A DNA stretch of 64,000 nucleotides from an uncultured Planococcus sp. (GTDB taxonomy: Bacteria > Bacillota > Bacilli > Bacillales_A > Planococcaceae), in contig CANNAE010000006.1 in assembly GCA_947502505.1 (NCBI GenBank), positions 1 through 64,000 on the forward strand, read 5' to 3'. Position numbers and translations under genes: made by a program. This document shows, in pieces, positions 25,480 to 34,139 of the stretch (the first letter of the stretch is position 1; every line of letters begins with the position of its first letter). Under the pieces are notes generated by a model. The model saw only the letters and a list, made by a program, of their open reading frames with translations, searched no databases and was not told where the DNA came from.

Positions 25480-26016
25480 ATGAAATTGACCAATGAACGA
25501 ATCTACTTGAGACCAGCGGAACTAGCAGATGCACCGCTGTTTTTGAAGCATACGGAAGACGAGGAAATCCGTCATATGACAGGAACGAAAGCCAGGTTTT
25601 CAATTGAACAAATCGAGCGTCATATTGAACGGATCCAACAGGATGATACGCGTTTTGATTTCGCAATTTGCTTGAACGAGACGGATCAATTTGTCGGTGA
25701 GCTGTCAGTATTTGATATTGACCTGGACAATCAAAGTGCTGGATTTAGGATCGCGATGAACGCGATGCAATTAACAGGGAAAGGCTATGGCACTGAGGCG
25801 ATTGAGCTGGTTTTGGAATTTGTGTTTGAAGAGTTGAAACTCAATCGCCTGCAGTTGGAAGTATACAGCCATAATGAGCGCGGTTTACGCGCTTATGAAA
25901 AAAATGGCTTCAAAAGGGAAGGGGTCTTACGCGAAGCGCTTTATTATCAGGGAGCGTTTTCAGATGAGATCATCATGGCCATTATCCGAAGCGACTATTT
26001 AAAAGTGAAACTGTGA
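25480..26016 (+). CDS. GNAT acetyltransferase (RimJ/RimL-like)
   Basis: This 178-aa N-acetyltransferase of the RimJ/RimL subgroup has YLRPAELADAPLF at the N-terminus, acetyl-CoA loop GKGYGTEAIELVL, and the C-terminal LNRLQLEVYSHNERGLRAY with EKNGFKREGVLRE. These are typical of enzymes acting on protein N-termini, spermidine or small amines. The acceptor is unknown. A CGGGGGAC site precedes the ATG. Monocistronic, with a terminator at its stop. Confidence 0.88.
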   Translation: MKLTNERIYLRPAELADAPLFLKHTEDEEIRHMTGTKARFSIEQIERHIERIQQDDTRFDFAICLNETDQFVGELSVFDIDLDNQSAGFRIAMNAMQLTGKGYGTEAIELVLEFVFEELKLNRLQLEVYSHNERGLRAYEKNGFKREGVLREALYYQGAFSDEIIMAIIRSDYLKVKL

Positions 26017-26040
26017 AAGGCTATTGGCCTTTCTTTTTTT
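26014..26040 (+). terminator. Rho-independent terminator overlapping the stop codon
   Basis: GAAAGGC and GCCTTTC form a short stem around TATTG, followed by a run of Ts (26033-26040). The stem begins at the GNAT stop codon. Confidence 0.8.
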
Positions 26041-26172
26041 TGGATTAGAATCGGACTGAAACTTTATGGTTGCATTTTGAATCGAACGGGTTTATATTAA
26101 GTGAGGCATCAATGAATGAGGGGTCAATTAATAACCCTCCATACTCTATAACAGAAAAAGGAGCAATTAATC

Positions 26173-26817
26173 ATGAACACAGTACAAAAACAGAAAACAA
26201 ATGACTTTAATGAAATCGTCAATGGGCGCCGTTCCATTAAACAATACGATCCGAGCGTAAAAATCAGCCGCGAGGAAATGACGGAAATCCTTGAACAAGC
26301 ATCAAAAGCGCCATCTTCCATCAACATGCAGCCTTGGCGTTTTGTCGTCATCGATAGCGAAGAAGGAAAAGAAAAGCTTGCGCCTTTAGCTTCTTTCAAC
26401 CTGGAAAAAGTAATGAGTGCATCAGCTGTTATCGCTGTATTCGGTGACCGCAACAATATCGAATACGCAGAAGAAATCTACGGCAAATCCGTAGAGCACG
26501 GCTATATGCCAGAAGACGTAAAAGACTTCCAGCTTGGATACTTCAAGCCATTGTATGAAGGCATGTCCGATGATCAAATGAAAGATATCGTAATGTTGGA
26601 TTCAGGACTTGTGTCCATGCAATTGATGCTGGTTGCTCGTGCCTATGGCTATGATACTAACCCGATTGGCGGCTACGACAAAGAAAAAATCGCTGAAACA
26701 TTCGGTTTGGATAAAGAGCGTTATTTACCGGTTATGCTCATCACTATCGGTAAAGCCGCAAACGAAGGCTTCCAGTCATATCGCTTGCCGGTCGACACGA
26801 TTACGACTTGGAGCTAA
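26173..26817 (+). CDS. Nitroreductase-family protein
   Basis: This 214-aa FMN-dependent oxidoreductase uses NAD(P)H to reduce nitroaromatics, quinones or similar acceptors. The start of the domain is RRSIKQYDPSVKISREEM (FMN phosphate contact), then PSSINMQPWRFVVID, and near the end the NPIGGYDKEKIAETFGL loop. Length is typical. Next comes a MarR regulator and an antibiotic biosynthesis-type monooxygenase on the same strand, a common grouping for electrophile or quinone stress. Its own hairpin-like inverted repeat (GAGGGGT...ACCCTC) lies near 26118-26138. Confidence 0.88.
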   Translation: MNTVQKQKTNDFNEIVNGRRSIKQYDPSVKISREEMTEILEQASKAPSSINMQPWRFVVIDSEEGKEKLAPLASFNLEKVMSASAVIAVFGDRNNIEYAEEIYGKSVEHGYMPEDVKDFQLGYFKPLYEGMSDDQMKDIVMLDSGLVSMQLMLVARAYGYDTNPIGGYDKEKIAETFGLDKERYLPVMLITIGKAANEGFQSYRLPVDTITTWS

Positions 26818-26829
26818 TCCAGCCGTATC

Positions 26830-26869
26830 TTGAGTATTATGGATTTATGTATTATATTTGACTGGTCAA
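26830..26869 (+). promoter_or_regulatory. Promoter with MarR-type operator
   Basis: TTGAGT (26830-26835), 17-nt spacer, TATATT (26853-26858) form a sigma-A-like promoter. The inverted repeat TTGAC-TG-GTCAA (26858-26869) overlaps the end of the -10 and the start region, a suitable place for autorepression by the MarR protein. Confidence 0.5.
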
Positions 26870-26924
26870 TGAATAGTGGGCACAGCTATCAATTGACTCC
26901 AACTATCATTTAGGAGGTCTTTCT

Positions 26925-27353
26925 ATGCCGTGTTCATTTTCCAAGCAGGAACAAGTGCTGCACCAGTTCAAGGGCCTGACCAATCAAATCAGCCCGAAGT
27001 TCGAGCGATGCACGGGCATCAGTGCATCGCGCTATGAATTATTGTCCCAACTTTACAAAGTAGATGAAATCAACCAGTCGACGCTGCAAAAATTGGTCAA
27101 TATCGATGGCGCCGCGATTACCCGCCATTTGAAACAATTAGAAGCGAGCGGCATGGTCATAAAGCGCCGAAATCCAGAGGACAACCGCGTGATTTTTGTC
27201 AGCCTCACCGATGAAGGCCGCGAGCGCATCATCGAATACCGAAAAGAAAATACTGGTTTCGTCAAGCAGATGCTTCACGATTTCACCACTGAAGAAGTGG
27301 ATGCGCTGAGCGATATGCTCCAGCGCATGCAAGACAATATCGTTGATTATTAA
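26925..27353 (+). CDS. MarR-family transcriptional regulator
   Basis: This 142-aa winged-helix protein has recognition region QSTLQKLVNIDGAAITRHLKQ (about residues 50-70, abridged) and wing RRNPEDNRVIFVSLTDEG. The N-terminal Cys3 and Cys25 could be redox-sensitive, as in OhrR/YodB-type sensors, but this is speculation. AGGAGGTC precedes the ATG. The monooxygenase gene follows in 29 bp, and an operator-like repeat lies in its promoter, so it probably regulates itself and its neighbour. Confidence 0.9.
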   Translation: MPCSFSKQEQVLHQFKGLTNQISPKFERCTGISASRYELLSQLYKVDEINQSTLQKLVNIDGAAITRHLKQLEASGMVIKRRNPEDNRVIFVSLTDEGRERIIEYRKENTGFVKQMLHDFTTEEVDALSDMLQRMQDNIVDY

Positions 27354-27382
27354 CAATACAAATTAAAGGATGGCGAAATGAA

Positions 27383-27679
27383 ATGATGATTATCCACGCA
27401 CATTTACAAGTAAAACCTGACCAAGAACAAGCATTTTTAGATGAAGGCAAAACTCTTATTGAAGCGTCACGCCAAGAACCAGGCAATGTCCAATACGATT
27501 TGATGAAATCGGTCGAGAAGGAAGGCCATTACACGATGGTCGAAGTGTGGAAAGATGCACAAGCGATCGAAGCCCACAACACGAGCGAACATTTTGTGGC
27601 ATTTTCCAAAAAAGCGGCTGGCTTCATGAGTGCGCCGATGGAACTCAAAGTCTATAGCGGTGAAGCTGTCCCGATGTAA
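27383..27679 (+). CDS. ABM-family quinol monooxygenase
   Basis: This 98-aa antibiotic-biosynthesis-monooxygenase (ABM) domain protein is a dimeric ferredoxin-like fold that oxidises quinols without a cofactor or binds heme or stress products. Pattern: IIHAHLQVKPDQEQAFLDEG, SRQEPGNVQYDLMKS, and VEVWKDAQAIEAHNTSEHF. Likely the regulated partner of the MarR protein. ATGATG start after AAAGGATGG. Confidence 0.85.
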   Translation: MMIIHAHLQVKPDQEQAFLDEGKTLIEASRQEPGNVQYDLMKSVEKEGHYTMVEVWKDAQAIEAHNTSEHFVAFSKKAAGFMSAPMELKVYSGEAVPM

Positions 27680-27773
27680 CAAAGCCTTGTTCACAAGGTC
27701 GGCTAGGGCTTGAACAAATCAGGCACTTATGACAAGATAGACTTTGAAAGACAAATGTTAATTTCATAAAACA

Positions 27774-27866
27774 CATGTGGGGGAATCGGTGTTGCCGATT
27801 GAGAGAATATCCGTGAGGTATTGACCCTTGGAACCTGAACTGGCTAATACCAGCGGAGGGAACATA
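27774..27866 (+). promoter_or_regulatory. TPP riboswitch aptamer 2
   Basis: Closing helix ATGTGGGG/GGGAACAT, then CTGAGA-like GATTGAGAGAATA, TTGACCCTTGGAACCTGAAC and CTAATACCAGCGGAGGGAA show a complete TPP (Thi-box) aptamer. It controls the thiY-led transport operon. Confidence 0.95.
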
Positions 27867-27894
27867 TTCAAATCGATCTATTCTGCGATGATAT

Positions 27895-27928
27895 GCGCCC
27901 AAGGTTTCTAAACCTTGGGCGCTTTTTT
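27895..27928 (+). terminator. Terminator of TPP riboswitch 2
   Basis: GCGCCCAAGGTTT (27895-27907) pairs perfectly with AAACCTTGGGCGC (27910-27922) and is followed by six Ts. It is 77 bp before thiY and is the expected off-switch. Confidence 0.9.
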
Positions 27929-28005
27929 ATATTCGCAATTGGATATGTCCCCTGACTCAGCTCCTGAAATCATCTTTTATGAGTAAACTAGAGGGGGAAA
28001 ACAAC

Positions 28006-29013
28006 ATGAAGAAATGGACAATTGCCATCGCGCCGGTATTGCTGATGGCCGCCTGCGCAGACGAAGGCGAAAATACAGGCAGCGATGTGTCGAATGAACA
28101 GCAAGAATTAAAAGAAATAACGATGGTCTTGGATTGGACGCCAAATACCAACCATACCGGATTGTATGTAGCCCAGGAAAAAGGCTATTTTGAAGAGCAG
28201 GGGCTTGATGTGGAAATCATTTTGCCCGGCGAAGCAGGCGCCAATCAATTGGTCGCCTCCAATCAGGCAGAATTCGGCATTGGGGCACAGGAAAGTTTAA
28301 CTGAAGCGAGAGTCCAGGACATTCCGATTGTCTCGATCGCCGCGCTCATCCAGCACAATACTTCCGGCTTTGCTTCACCAGTAGATAAAGGCATCGAGTC
28401 CCCGGGCGATTACGAAGGGAAAACCTACGGCGGATGGGGAGCGCCAGTCGAAAAGGCTGTACTTGGATCTATCATGGAGCAGGAAGGAGCCGATGTGGAA
28501 AAAGTCGACATCGTCAATATCGGCAATAGCGACTTTTTCACGGCAGTCGAACGCGACATCGATTTTGCGTGGATCTATTATGGCTGGACAGGCATTGAAG
28601 CCGAACTTCGCGGCGATGAACTGAACATGCAGTATTTAACGGATTACTCGGACAAACTGGATTATTATACCCCAATCCTAATGACGAACGAAAACATGAT
28701 CGCAGAAGATCCGGAAACAGTTCGGGCATTCACCAAAGCGGTGTCCCAAGGATATGGTTTCGCTATCGATGAGCCCGGACAGGCGGCGGAGATCTTGATC
28801 GAATCGGTCCCGGATTTGGACCCAGAGCTGGTCAAGGCGAGCCAAGAATGGCTGTCGCCAAAATATCAGGACGATTCACCGCAATTCGGCCAGCAGCAAG
28901 AACAAGTATGGACGGACTATGCTGATTGGATGTTCGATAACGGTTTGCTCGATGAGGAACTGGATGTCGAAAAGGCTTTCACCAATGAATTTTTACCTGA
29001 GGAGGAAAACTGA
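28006..29013 (+). CDS. thiY: ThiY-like pyrimidine precursor-binding lipoprotein
   Basis: This 335-aa ABC substrate-binding lipoprotein has lipobox MAAC. The NMT1/THI5-like domain begins LDWTPNTNHTGLYVAQEKG, the hallmark of proteins that bind hydroxymethylpyrimidine-type thiamine precursors. ThiY of Bacillus binds formylaminopyrimidine. Placement behind a TPP riboswitch and before ThiX/ThiZ genes supports that role. GAGGGGGA precedes the ATG at 28006. The stop overlaps the next start (TGATG). Confidence 0.9.
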   Translation: MKKWTIAIAPVLLMAACADEGENTGSDVSNEQQELKEITMVLDWTPNTNHTGLYVAQEKGYFEEQGLDVEIILPGEAGANQLVASNQAEFGIGAQESLTEARVQDIPIVSIAALIQHNTSGFASPVDKGIESPGDYEGKTYGGWGAPVEKAVLGSIMEQEGADVEKVDIVNIGNSDFFTAVERDIDFAWIYYGWTGIEAELRGDELNMQYLTDYSDKLDYYTPILMTNENMIAEDPETVRAFTKAVSQGYGFAIDEPGQAAEILIESVPDLDPELVKASQEWLSPKYQDDSPQFGQQQEQVWTDYADWMFDNGLLDEELDVEKAFTNEFLPEEEN

Positions 29014-29306
29014 TGGGCAACGCATTACTAAGCATTCAAATCATTCCGAAAACAAAAAATGGGGAAGATGTCATTCCTTATGTGGATAAAGCAATCGCCG
29101 TCATTGAAAAATCAGGCGTCCCTTACCAAGTCAACCCACTCGAGACAACAATGGAAGGCGATTTGGCGCATTTATTTTCAATCGTCGAAGAAATGAACCA
29201 AGTGATGATCGAAAACGGCAGCCCAAACGTCATCTCCCAAATCAAAGTGCTGTATCAGCCGAGCGGCGCATCGATGGATAAATTGACGGAGAAATACCGG
29301 CCGTGA
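29013..29306 (+). CDS. MTH1187-type thiamine-binding protein
   Basis: The 97-aa ferredoxin-like protein belongs to the MTH1187/YkoF-like (former DUF77) family, members of which bind thiamine or its pyrimidine part. Features are LLSIQIIPKTKNGEDVIPYV, VPYQVNPLETTMEG and SQIKVLYQPSG. It overlaps thiY by 1 nt and thiX by 4 nt, so it is made with the transporter. It may buffer or sense the imported vitamin or precursor. Confidence 0.85.
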   Translation: MGNALLSIQIIPKTKNGEDVIPYVDKAIAVIEKSGVPYQVNPLETTMEGDLAHLFSIVEEMNQVMIENGSPNVISQIKVLYQPSGASMDKLTEKYRP

Positions 29307-30073
29307 AGATGGTAGAGAAAGGATGGAGACCGGTTCTGGTCCTCATCCTTTTATTGATCATCTGGCAAGTGCTGGTTCCGCTTTTTGAAGTGCCGGCTTG
29401 GCTATTGCCGACGCCTGGCCAAATCGGGCTCGAAGCAGTGAACAGCTGGCCTAATTACAGCGGCCATTTGCTTGCGACAATCCGCTTGTCCATCCTCGGC
29501 TTTTTTATCGGCTCCACGGTCGGGCTTGGCGTTGCGATGGTTCTCCATTTAGTTCCGAAACTGAGGGAGACTTTTTATCCGTTATTGATTTTATCGCAAA
29601 ATATCCCGATTATCGTCTTGGCGCCGCTGTTGGTCATTTGGTTCGGCTTCGGCGTCGTGCCGAAATTGATCATTATCATACTCGTGTGCTTTTTTCCAAT
29701 TACCATCGCCGCGCTCGATGGGTTTAAGCAGACGAGCAGTGAACTGCTGCATTATATGAAGATGGCTGGCGCTGACAGGCGGCAGATTTTTTGGAAGCTG
29801 GAATGGCCGCATGCGATGCCATCGATTTTCTCTGGTTTGAAAATCGCAGCGACTTACAGCGTCATGGGCGCTGTCATTTCCGAATGGCTTGGGGCGCAGG
29901 AAGGCATCGGCGTTTATATGACGCTTGCTTCTTCGTCGTTCCGGACTACGCAAGTATTTGTCGCGATCCTCCTGATCATGTGCTTGAGCATGCTGTTTTT
30001 CGCAGCGATCGTCTTATTGGAAAAGCGGGTCATCCGCTGGAAAACAAGCGGGGGAGGAGATTCGAATGGCTGA
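29303..30073 (+). CDS. thiX: ABC transporter permease ThiX
   Basis: This 256-aa inner-membrane permease has about six TM helices and the EAA-type loop in KMAGADRRQIFWKLEWPHAMP that docks the ATPase. It belongs to the SsuC/TauC-like (binding-protein-dependent) class. GTG at 29303 overlaps the preceding gene; ATG 29309 is an alternative. The next gene (ATPase) overlaps by 8 nt. Together with ThiY and ThiZ it would import a thiamine pyrimidine precursor. Confidence 0.9.
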   Translation: MKMVEKGWRPVLVLILLLIIWQVLVPLFEVPAWLLPTPGQIGLEAVNSWPNYSGHLLATIRLSILGFFIGSTVGLGVAMVLHLVPKLRETFYPLLILSQNIPIIVLAPLLVIWFGFGVVPKLIIIILVCFFPITIAALDGFKQTSSELLHYMKMAGADRRQIFWKLEWPHAMPSIFSGLKIAATYSVMGAVISEWLGAQEGIGVYMTLASSSFRTTQVFVAILLIMCLSMLFFAAIVLLEKRVIRWKTSGGGDSNG

Positions 30074-30809
30074 ACTGGTGATCGAACAATTGACCAAAAG
30101 CTTTGACGGGGCCGAAGTGCTAAAAGAGCTGTCCCTGCATATCCAAGAAGACGAATTTGTCGCCGTGCTGGGCCCTTCCGGCAGCGGAAAAAGCACTTTG
30201 TTCCATTTGATCGGCGGGCTTTACGAACCGGATGAGGGAACGATTGCACTCGGTGGCGACAAGATCAACGGCCAAAAAGGCTCAGTCAGCTATATGCCGC
30301 AAAGCCCGTCCTTACTCCCGTGGCGAAGCATATTGGACAATGTCCTATTGGGGGCGGAACTGGCAGGACATAAAGATAAGGAAGCCGCGCTGCAAATGAT
30401 GGATAAAGCAGGGTTGTCCGGATACGAGCGGGCGTACCCCCATCAATTATCGGGCGGGATGAAACAACGCGCTGCCTTTATCCGCAGTTTGTTGAGCCCG
30501 CAGCCGCTCATTTTGCTGGACGAGCCGTTTTCGGCGCTGGATGAATTCACCCGCTCGGAAATGCAAAAATGGCTGCTTGATATTTGGCAAAGCAATAAAC
30601 GATCGATTCTTTTTGTCACGCATAATATAGAAGAAGCTTTGTTTCTTGCAGACCGCATCCTGGTATTGTCGGAAAAACCTGCACGGGTCGTCGCCGAATT
30701 CCAGGTCGAATTCACGCGGCCAAGGGCAGAGGATATTACCTTGACTGAAGAGTTTCTGCAATACAAGAAGGACATTTATAAAGTATTGAAGAAAGGGACA
30801 GGAGAATAA
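30066..30809 (+). CDS. thiZ: ABC transporter ATP-binding protein ThiZ
   Basis: This 247-aa nucleotide-binding subunit has Walker A GPSGSGKST, Q-loop MPQSP, signature LSGGMKQRAA, Walker B LILLDEPFSALDE and H-loop VTHNIEEAL. It powers ThiX. A GGGGGAGG site lies inside the thiX end. Last gene of the TPP-controlled operon. Confidence 0.92.
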   Translation: MAELVIEQLTKSFDGAEVLKELSLHIQEDEFVAVLGPSGSGKSTLFHLIGGLYEPDEGTIALGGDKINGQKGSVSYMPQSPSLLPWRSILDNVLLGAELAGHKDKEAALQMMDKAGLSGYERAYPHQLSGGMKQRAAFIRSLLSPQPLILLDEPFSALDEFTRSEMQKWLLDIWQSNKRSILFVTHNIEEALFLADRILVLSEKPARVVAEFQVEFTRPRAEDITLTEEFLQYKKDIYKVLKKGTGE

Positions 30810-30861
30810 AGGGATAAGCGCGCATGGCAATGATTTTTTTGATACAGGGGGAGGGTCAGTG

Positions 30862-31596
30862 ATGGAAACTTGGTTTGGCGCAAGATCCGATTATCCGTTC
30901 ACGCTTTTTTCCTCGAGCCATCTGGTCGTATTGGCAATCGCTTTGTGCGGATTTGCATGCCTGATTCTCTTTAAGGGCAATTTATCCGCTAAAGGCGCCT
31001 TGTTTCAGCCATTGCGCTGGCTATTATTCAGTGTCTTGCTGCTATCTGAAGTGTCTTATCAATACTGGGCGATCACCCATGGGTTCTGGAGCTTCAACCG
31101 CTATATGCCGCTCCATCTATGCGGCGCCGCTTCCATCAGTGCCATGTTCGGCTTATTGACTTTGCGCCCATTTTGGATCCGGCTGGCGTTTTTCATTGGC
31201 ATCGCACCGGCTGCTTTAGCCTTGGTGACACCCGATATGCCTTATGATTATCAACATTTCCGTTTCTGGAAATTCTTTGTCCACCACACCGCCATCGCCT
31301 GGGCCAGTCTGTTTTTAGCCTTGGCCAGCCCGCAATCGATTACATGGCGTTCGGTTTTCAGCGTTTATGGGCTGCTTCTGGCATACGCCGCTCTCATCGG
31401 ATTTTGGGTCAATCCTTTGATGGAATCGAATTATCTTTACTTGTCGCAAAGGCCATCTACCGTTTCGCCCTTAGACTTTTTCGGTGGCGGCCTGTGGTAT
31501 TACGTCAATCTGTGCCTGACTGCATTGATTTTATTTGCGGCACAGTACGGAATCTTTCATTGGCTGGTCCATAAAAAGCGAGATAAAAGTGAATAA
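30862..31596 (+). CDS. TIGR02206/YwaF-family membrane protein
   Basis: This 244-aa integral membrane protein has about seven TM helices and the family features FSSSHLVVLAI near the start, QYWAITHGFWSFNRYMPLHLCGAAS in the middle (abridged: polar/aromatic TM with HLC), and DFFGGGLWYY near the end. It is related to the TMEM164 fold. Role is unknown. ATG 30862 is favoured over GTG 30859 by spacing to GGGGGAGGG. Confidence 0.85.
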   Translation: METWFGARSDYPFTLFSSSHLVVLAIALCGFACLILFKGNLSAKGALFQPLRWLLFSVLLLSEVSYQYWAITHGFWSFNRYMPLHLCGAASISAMFGLLTLRPFWIRLAFFIGIAPAALALVTPDMPYDYQHFRFWKFFVHHTAIAWASLFLALASPQSITWRSVFSVYGLLLAYAALIGFWVNPLMESNYLYLSQRPSTVSPLDFFGGGLWYYVNLCLTALILFAAQYGIFHWLVHKKRDKSE

Positions 31597-31606
31597 TTGC
31601 TGCCTG

Positions 31607-31639
31607 GCCGCCGATGGATATTTCCAATCGGCGGCTTTT
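31607..31639 (+). terminator. Rho-independent terminator
   Basis: GCCGCCGATGG pairs with CCAATCGGCGGC (one bulge), loop ATATTT, and TTTT follows. Confidence 0.8.
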
Positions 31640-31710
31640 GCCTATTGAAAAAAGGACTATTTGCATAGACAGAGAATAGAAAGGGAACAGGGCGAAAGGG
31701 GTGGAGGAAG

Positions 31711-33165
31711 ATGGATTGGATACTGATCGCGAGCTGGACACTGAACTCTGTGCTGCTGCTGAACGTGGCGCTTGCCATTGTTATCATCTTTAACGAACGG
31801 CGGGACGCAGGAGCTGCCTGGGCGTGGCTATTGATCTTATTCTTTTTGCCGGTTATCGGGTTTGTCGTCTATTTATTTTTCGGCAGGCATTTGACCGATA
31901 AAAATTTCTATAATTTAAGCGAAGACGAACAGTCTTACTATACTCGGCAAGTCAATTCCCAAGTCAGCAGCATCCAAGAGCAAGAAGCCGAATACAATCA
32001 AGAGCTCTTGAAAAAATATAGCCAATTGCTGGTTATGAATTTACAGTCCACCCGGTCGCTCGTGAGCTTTTACAATGAAAGCCGCATTTTTTCGGACGGC
32101 CATGAGAAGTTCGATACCTTGATTGAGGATATCGGAAAAGCACAGGAAGAAGTCAACGTCCAATACTATATCATCAAGCGGGATGCGCTCGGCCAGCGGC
32201 TTTTCGATGCCTTGCTCGAACGGGCCAAGGCAGGGGTCAAAGTTCGGCTGCTGTATGATGCTGTCGGTTCCAAAAGCTTGAAGCAATCGGATTTCACCGA
32301 ATTGATCGAACACGGCGGAGAAGTGGAGATATTCTTCCCATCGGCTCTCGGGATGATCAATTTGCGGGTCAACAACCGAAATCATCGCAAAGTATGCATC
32401 ATCGATGGCAAGGTCGGCTATATCGGCGGCTTTAATGTTGGAACGGAATACTTGGGCGAGGTGAAAAAATTCGGCTATTGGCGTGATGTCCACTTGCGTG
32501 TCGAGGGAGACGTAGTTCACCATTTGCAAGGCCGCTTTATCCTCGATTGGAATTATGCCAATGACTATAAAAGCCGGGAAGATATTTTCTGTTTTCCTTT
32601 TCACGACATCAAGAATTTCGCGCCGATGCAGGTGGTTACAAGCGGACCGAATTCCCAAACCGAGCATTTGAAGAATATGATGATCAAAATGATTGCTTCC
32701 GCCAAACGTGAAATTTATATCCAAACACCTTATTTCATTCCGGATAAAAGTTTCATGGATGCTTGCAAGATGGCTTTATTGAGTGGAGTGAAAATGCATG
32801 TCATGATTCCCGGTAAACCCGACCATCCGTTTGTCATGTGGGGATCCTGGTCATTCCTTGGCGAATTGCTCGATTACGGGGCGGATGTCTATCTATATGA
32901 CCGCGGATTTTTGCACGCCAAGACGATGACGGTCGACGGAGAAATTTCGACTGTCGGGACAACAAACCTGGATGCCCGCAGTTTCCGCTTGAATTTCGAG
33001 ATCAATGCTTTGGTGTTCAATCGCCGTGTCGCGTTGGAGCTTGAGTCATTGTTCGAGTCGGATACAGCCGATTGCCGGAAGCTGACGAAAGAGTTCTATG
33101 CAGAGCGCAACTGGACCATTAAGCTGCGCGAAGGGTTTGCCCGCTTGCTGAGCCCGATTTTGTAA
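31711..33165 (+). CDS. cls: Cardiolipin synthase
   Basis: The 484-aa membrane enzyme condenses two phosphatidylglycerols into cardiolipin and glycerol. Two N-terminal TM helices (about residues 4-26 and 34-56) precede two phospholipase D HKD motifs: NHRKVCIIDGKVGYIGG and HAKTMTVDGEISTVGTTN. Length and order are standard for ClsA-type synthases. GGTGGAGGA precedes the ATG. It is monocistronic between two terminators. Confidence 0.93.
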   Translation: MDWILIASWTLNSVLLLNVALAIVIIFNERRDAGAAWAWLLILFFLPVIGFVVYLFFGRHLTDKNFYNLSEDEQSYYTRQVNSQVSSIQEQEAEYNQELLKKYSQLLVMNLQSTRSLVSFYNESRIFSDGHEKFDTLIEDIGKAQEEVNVQYYIIKRDALGQRLFDALLERAKAGVKVRLLYDAVGSKSLKQSDFTELIEHGGEVEIFFPSALGMINLRVNNRNHRKVCIIDGKVGYIGGFNVGTEYLGEVKKFGYWRDVHLRVEGDVVHHLQGRFILDWNYANDYKSREDIFCFPFHDIKNFAPMQVVTSGPNSQTEHLKNMMIKMIASAKREIYIQTPYFIPDKSFMDACKMALLSGVKMHVMIPGKPDHPFVMWGSWSFLGELLDYGADVYLYDRGFLHAKTMTVDGEISTVGTTNLDARSFRLNFEINALVFNRRVALELESLFESDTADCRKLTKEFYAERNWTIKLREGFARLLSPIL

Positions 33166-33187
33166 TTTATCCTGTTAAACGGTAAAT

Positions 33188-33224
33188 AAAAAAAGCTGGA
33201 GCCATTGGGTTCCAGCTTTTTTGC
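33188..33224. terminator. Bidirectional terminator
   Basis: AAAAAGCTGGA (33190-33200) and TCCAGCTTTTTT (33211-33222) form a stem flanked by A- and T-runs. It serves both cls and the convergent RpiR-type gene. Confidence 0.85.
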
Positions 33225-33232
33225 GTAAATGG

Positions 33233-34084
33233 CTATAGGCGCTTTTGAGACATGGCTTCACGCATGTGGCGGAGTGCCACTTGGCCTTCGTCTCCGCGGG
33301 CGATCAAGACGTTCGTGTACAGCGCGTCGATCAAGCTGAGTTGGGCGATGCGGGAAGCGAGGGCTTCTGAGCGGAAATCCGTTTCTTCCGATAAAGTGTA
33401 TAAAACGATATCCGCCTCTTTGGATAATGGCGATTTGGCGAAATTAGTCATGCAGACGATCGTCACTTCTTTTTCCTTCAGGACATGCAGCACTTCGAGT
33501 ACATCGCGCGTGCTGCCGGAATGGGAGATGACGATGGCGACATCGCCTTTTTCCAGCTGGGATGCGGACATAAGCTGCAAATGGGCATCCATGTTCATCG
33601 CGACATGAAGGCCGAGGCGGACAAATTTATGGTAGCCATCCATCGCAATCATCGCGGATCCGCCATTTCCGAAAAATTCGATCTTGCGCGCAGACAGCAA
33701 CGCCTCGACTGCTTGCTTCAATGCGTCTTCATCAATGATCTGCAAAGTGTCTTCCAATGTCTTGATATTGGAACGAAACACTTTCTCCGCGACGGTCTTG
33801 ACTTCGTCGCCTTCTTCAATTTGCTCATGAATGTCTTTTAACGGCGCCACCACTTCAGCGGCAAGGGCGATTTTAAACGCTTGGAAGCCTTTGAAGCCGA
33901 GCCGCTGGCAGAAACGGAAGACAGTGGATTCCGCAAGGCCGAGCTCGTCAGCGATTTGGTTGATCGTCAAATGGATGATGTTGCGGGGGTCATTTAAGAT
34001 GTAGTCGGCGATTTTCTTTTCTTTCTCACTGAAATTGCGGTAACTGCCACGGATGGCCGCTAATGCGAATTGTTGTTGTTTCAT
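33233..34084 (-). CDS. MurR/RpiR-family regulator of gluconate genes
   Basis: This 283-aa regulator has an N-terminal HTH_6 domain (NQIADELGLAESTVFRFCQRL) and a C-terminal SIS phosphosugar-binding domain (FFGNGGSAMIAMDGYHKF and VAIVISHSGSTRDVLEVL). It is divergent from gnd-gntP-gntK; phosphogluconate is a natural ligand guess. This replaces the GntR-type repressor of the B. subtilis gluconate operon. Candidate binding sites are the 11-bp repeats at 34148 and 34179. Confidence 0.88.
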   Translation of the reverse strand: MKQQQFALAAIRGSYRNFSEKEKKIADYILNDPRNIIHLTINQIADELGLAESTVFRFCQRLGFKGFQAFKIALAAEVVAPLKDIHEQIEEGDEVKTVAEKVFRSNIKTLEDTLQIIDEDALKQAVEALLSARKIEFFGNGGSAMIAMDGYHKFVRLGLHVAMNMDAHLQLMSASQLEKGDVAIVISHSGSTRDVLEVLHVLKEKEVTIVCMTNFAKSPLSKEADIVLYTLSEETDFRSEALASRIAQLSLIDALYTNVLIARGDEGQVALRHMREAMSQKRL

Positions 34085-34139
34085 TCTGCCACGCCTCTTT
34101 CTATTGCTAGAATTATTTTATATTTCTATCATAACACGC

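Noticed and set aside
32041..32724. 227-aa minus-strand ORF inside cls
   Set aside because: Long only because of the codon pattern of cls; the plus-strand protein has both HKD motifs.
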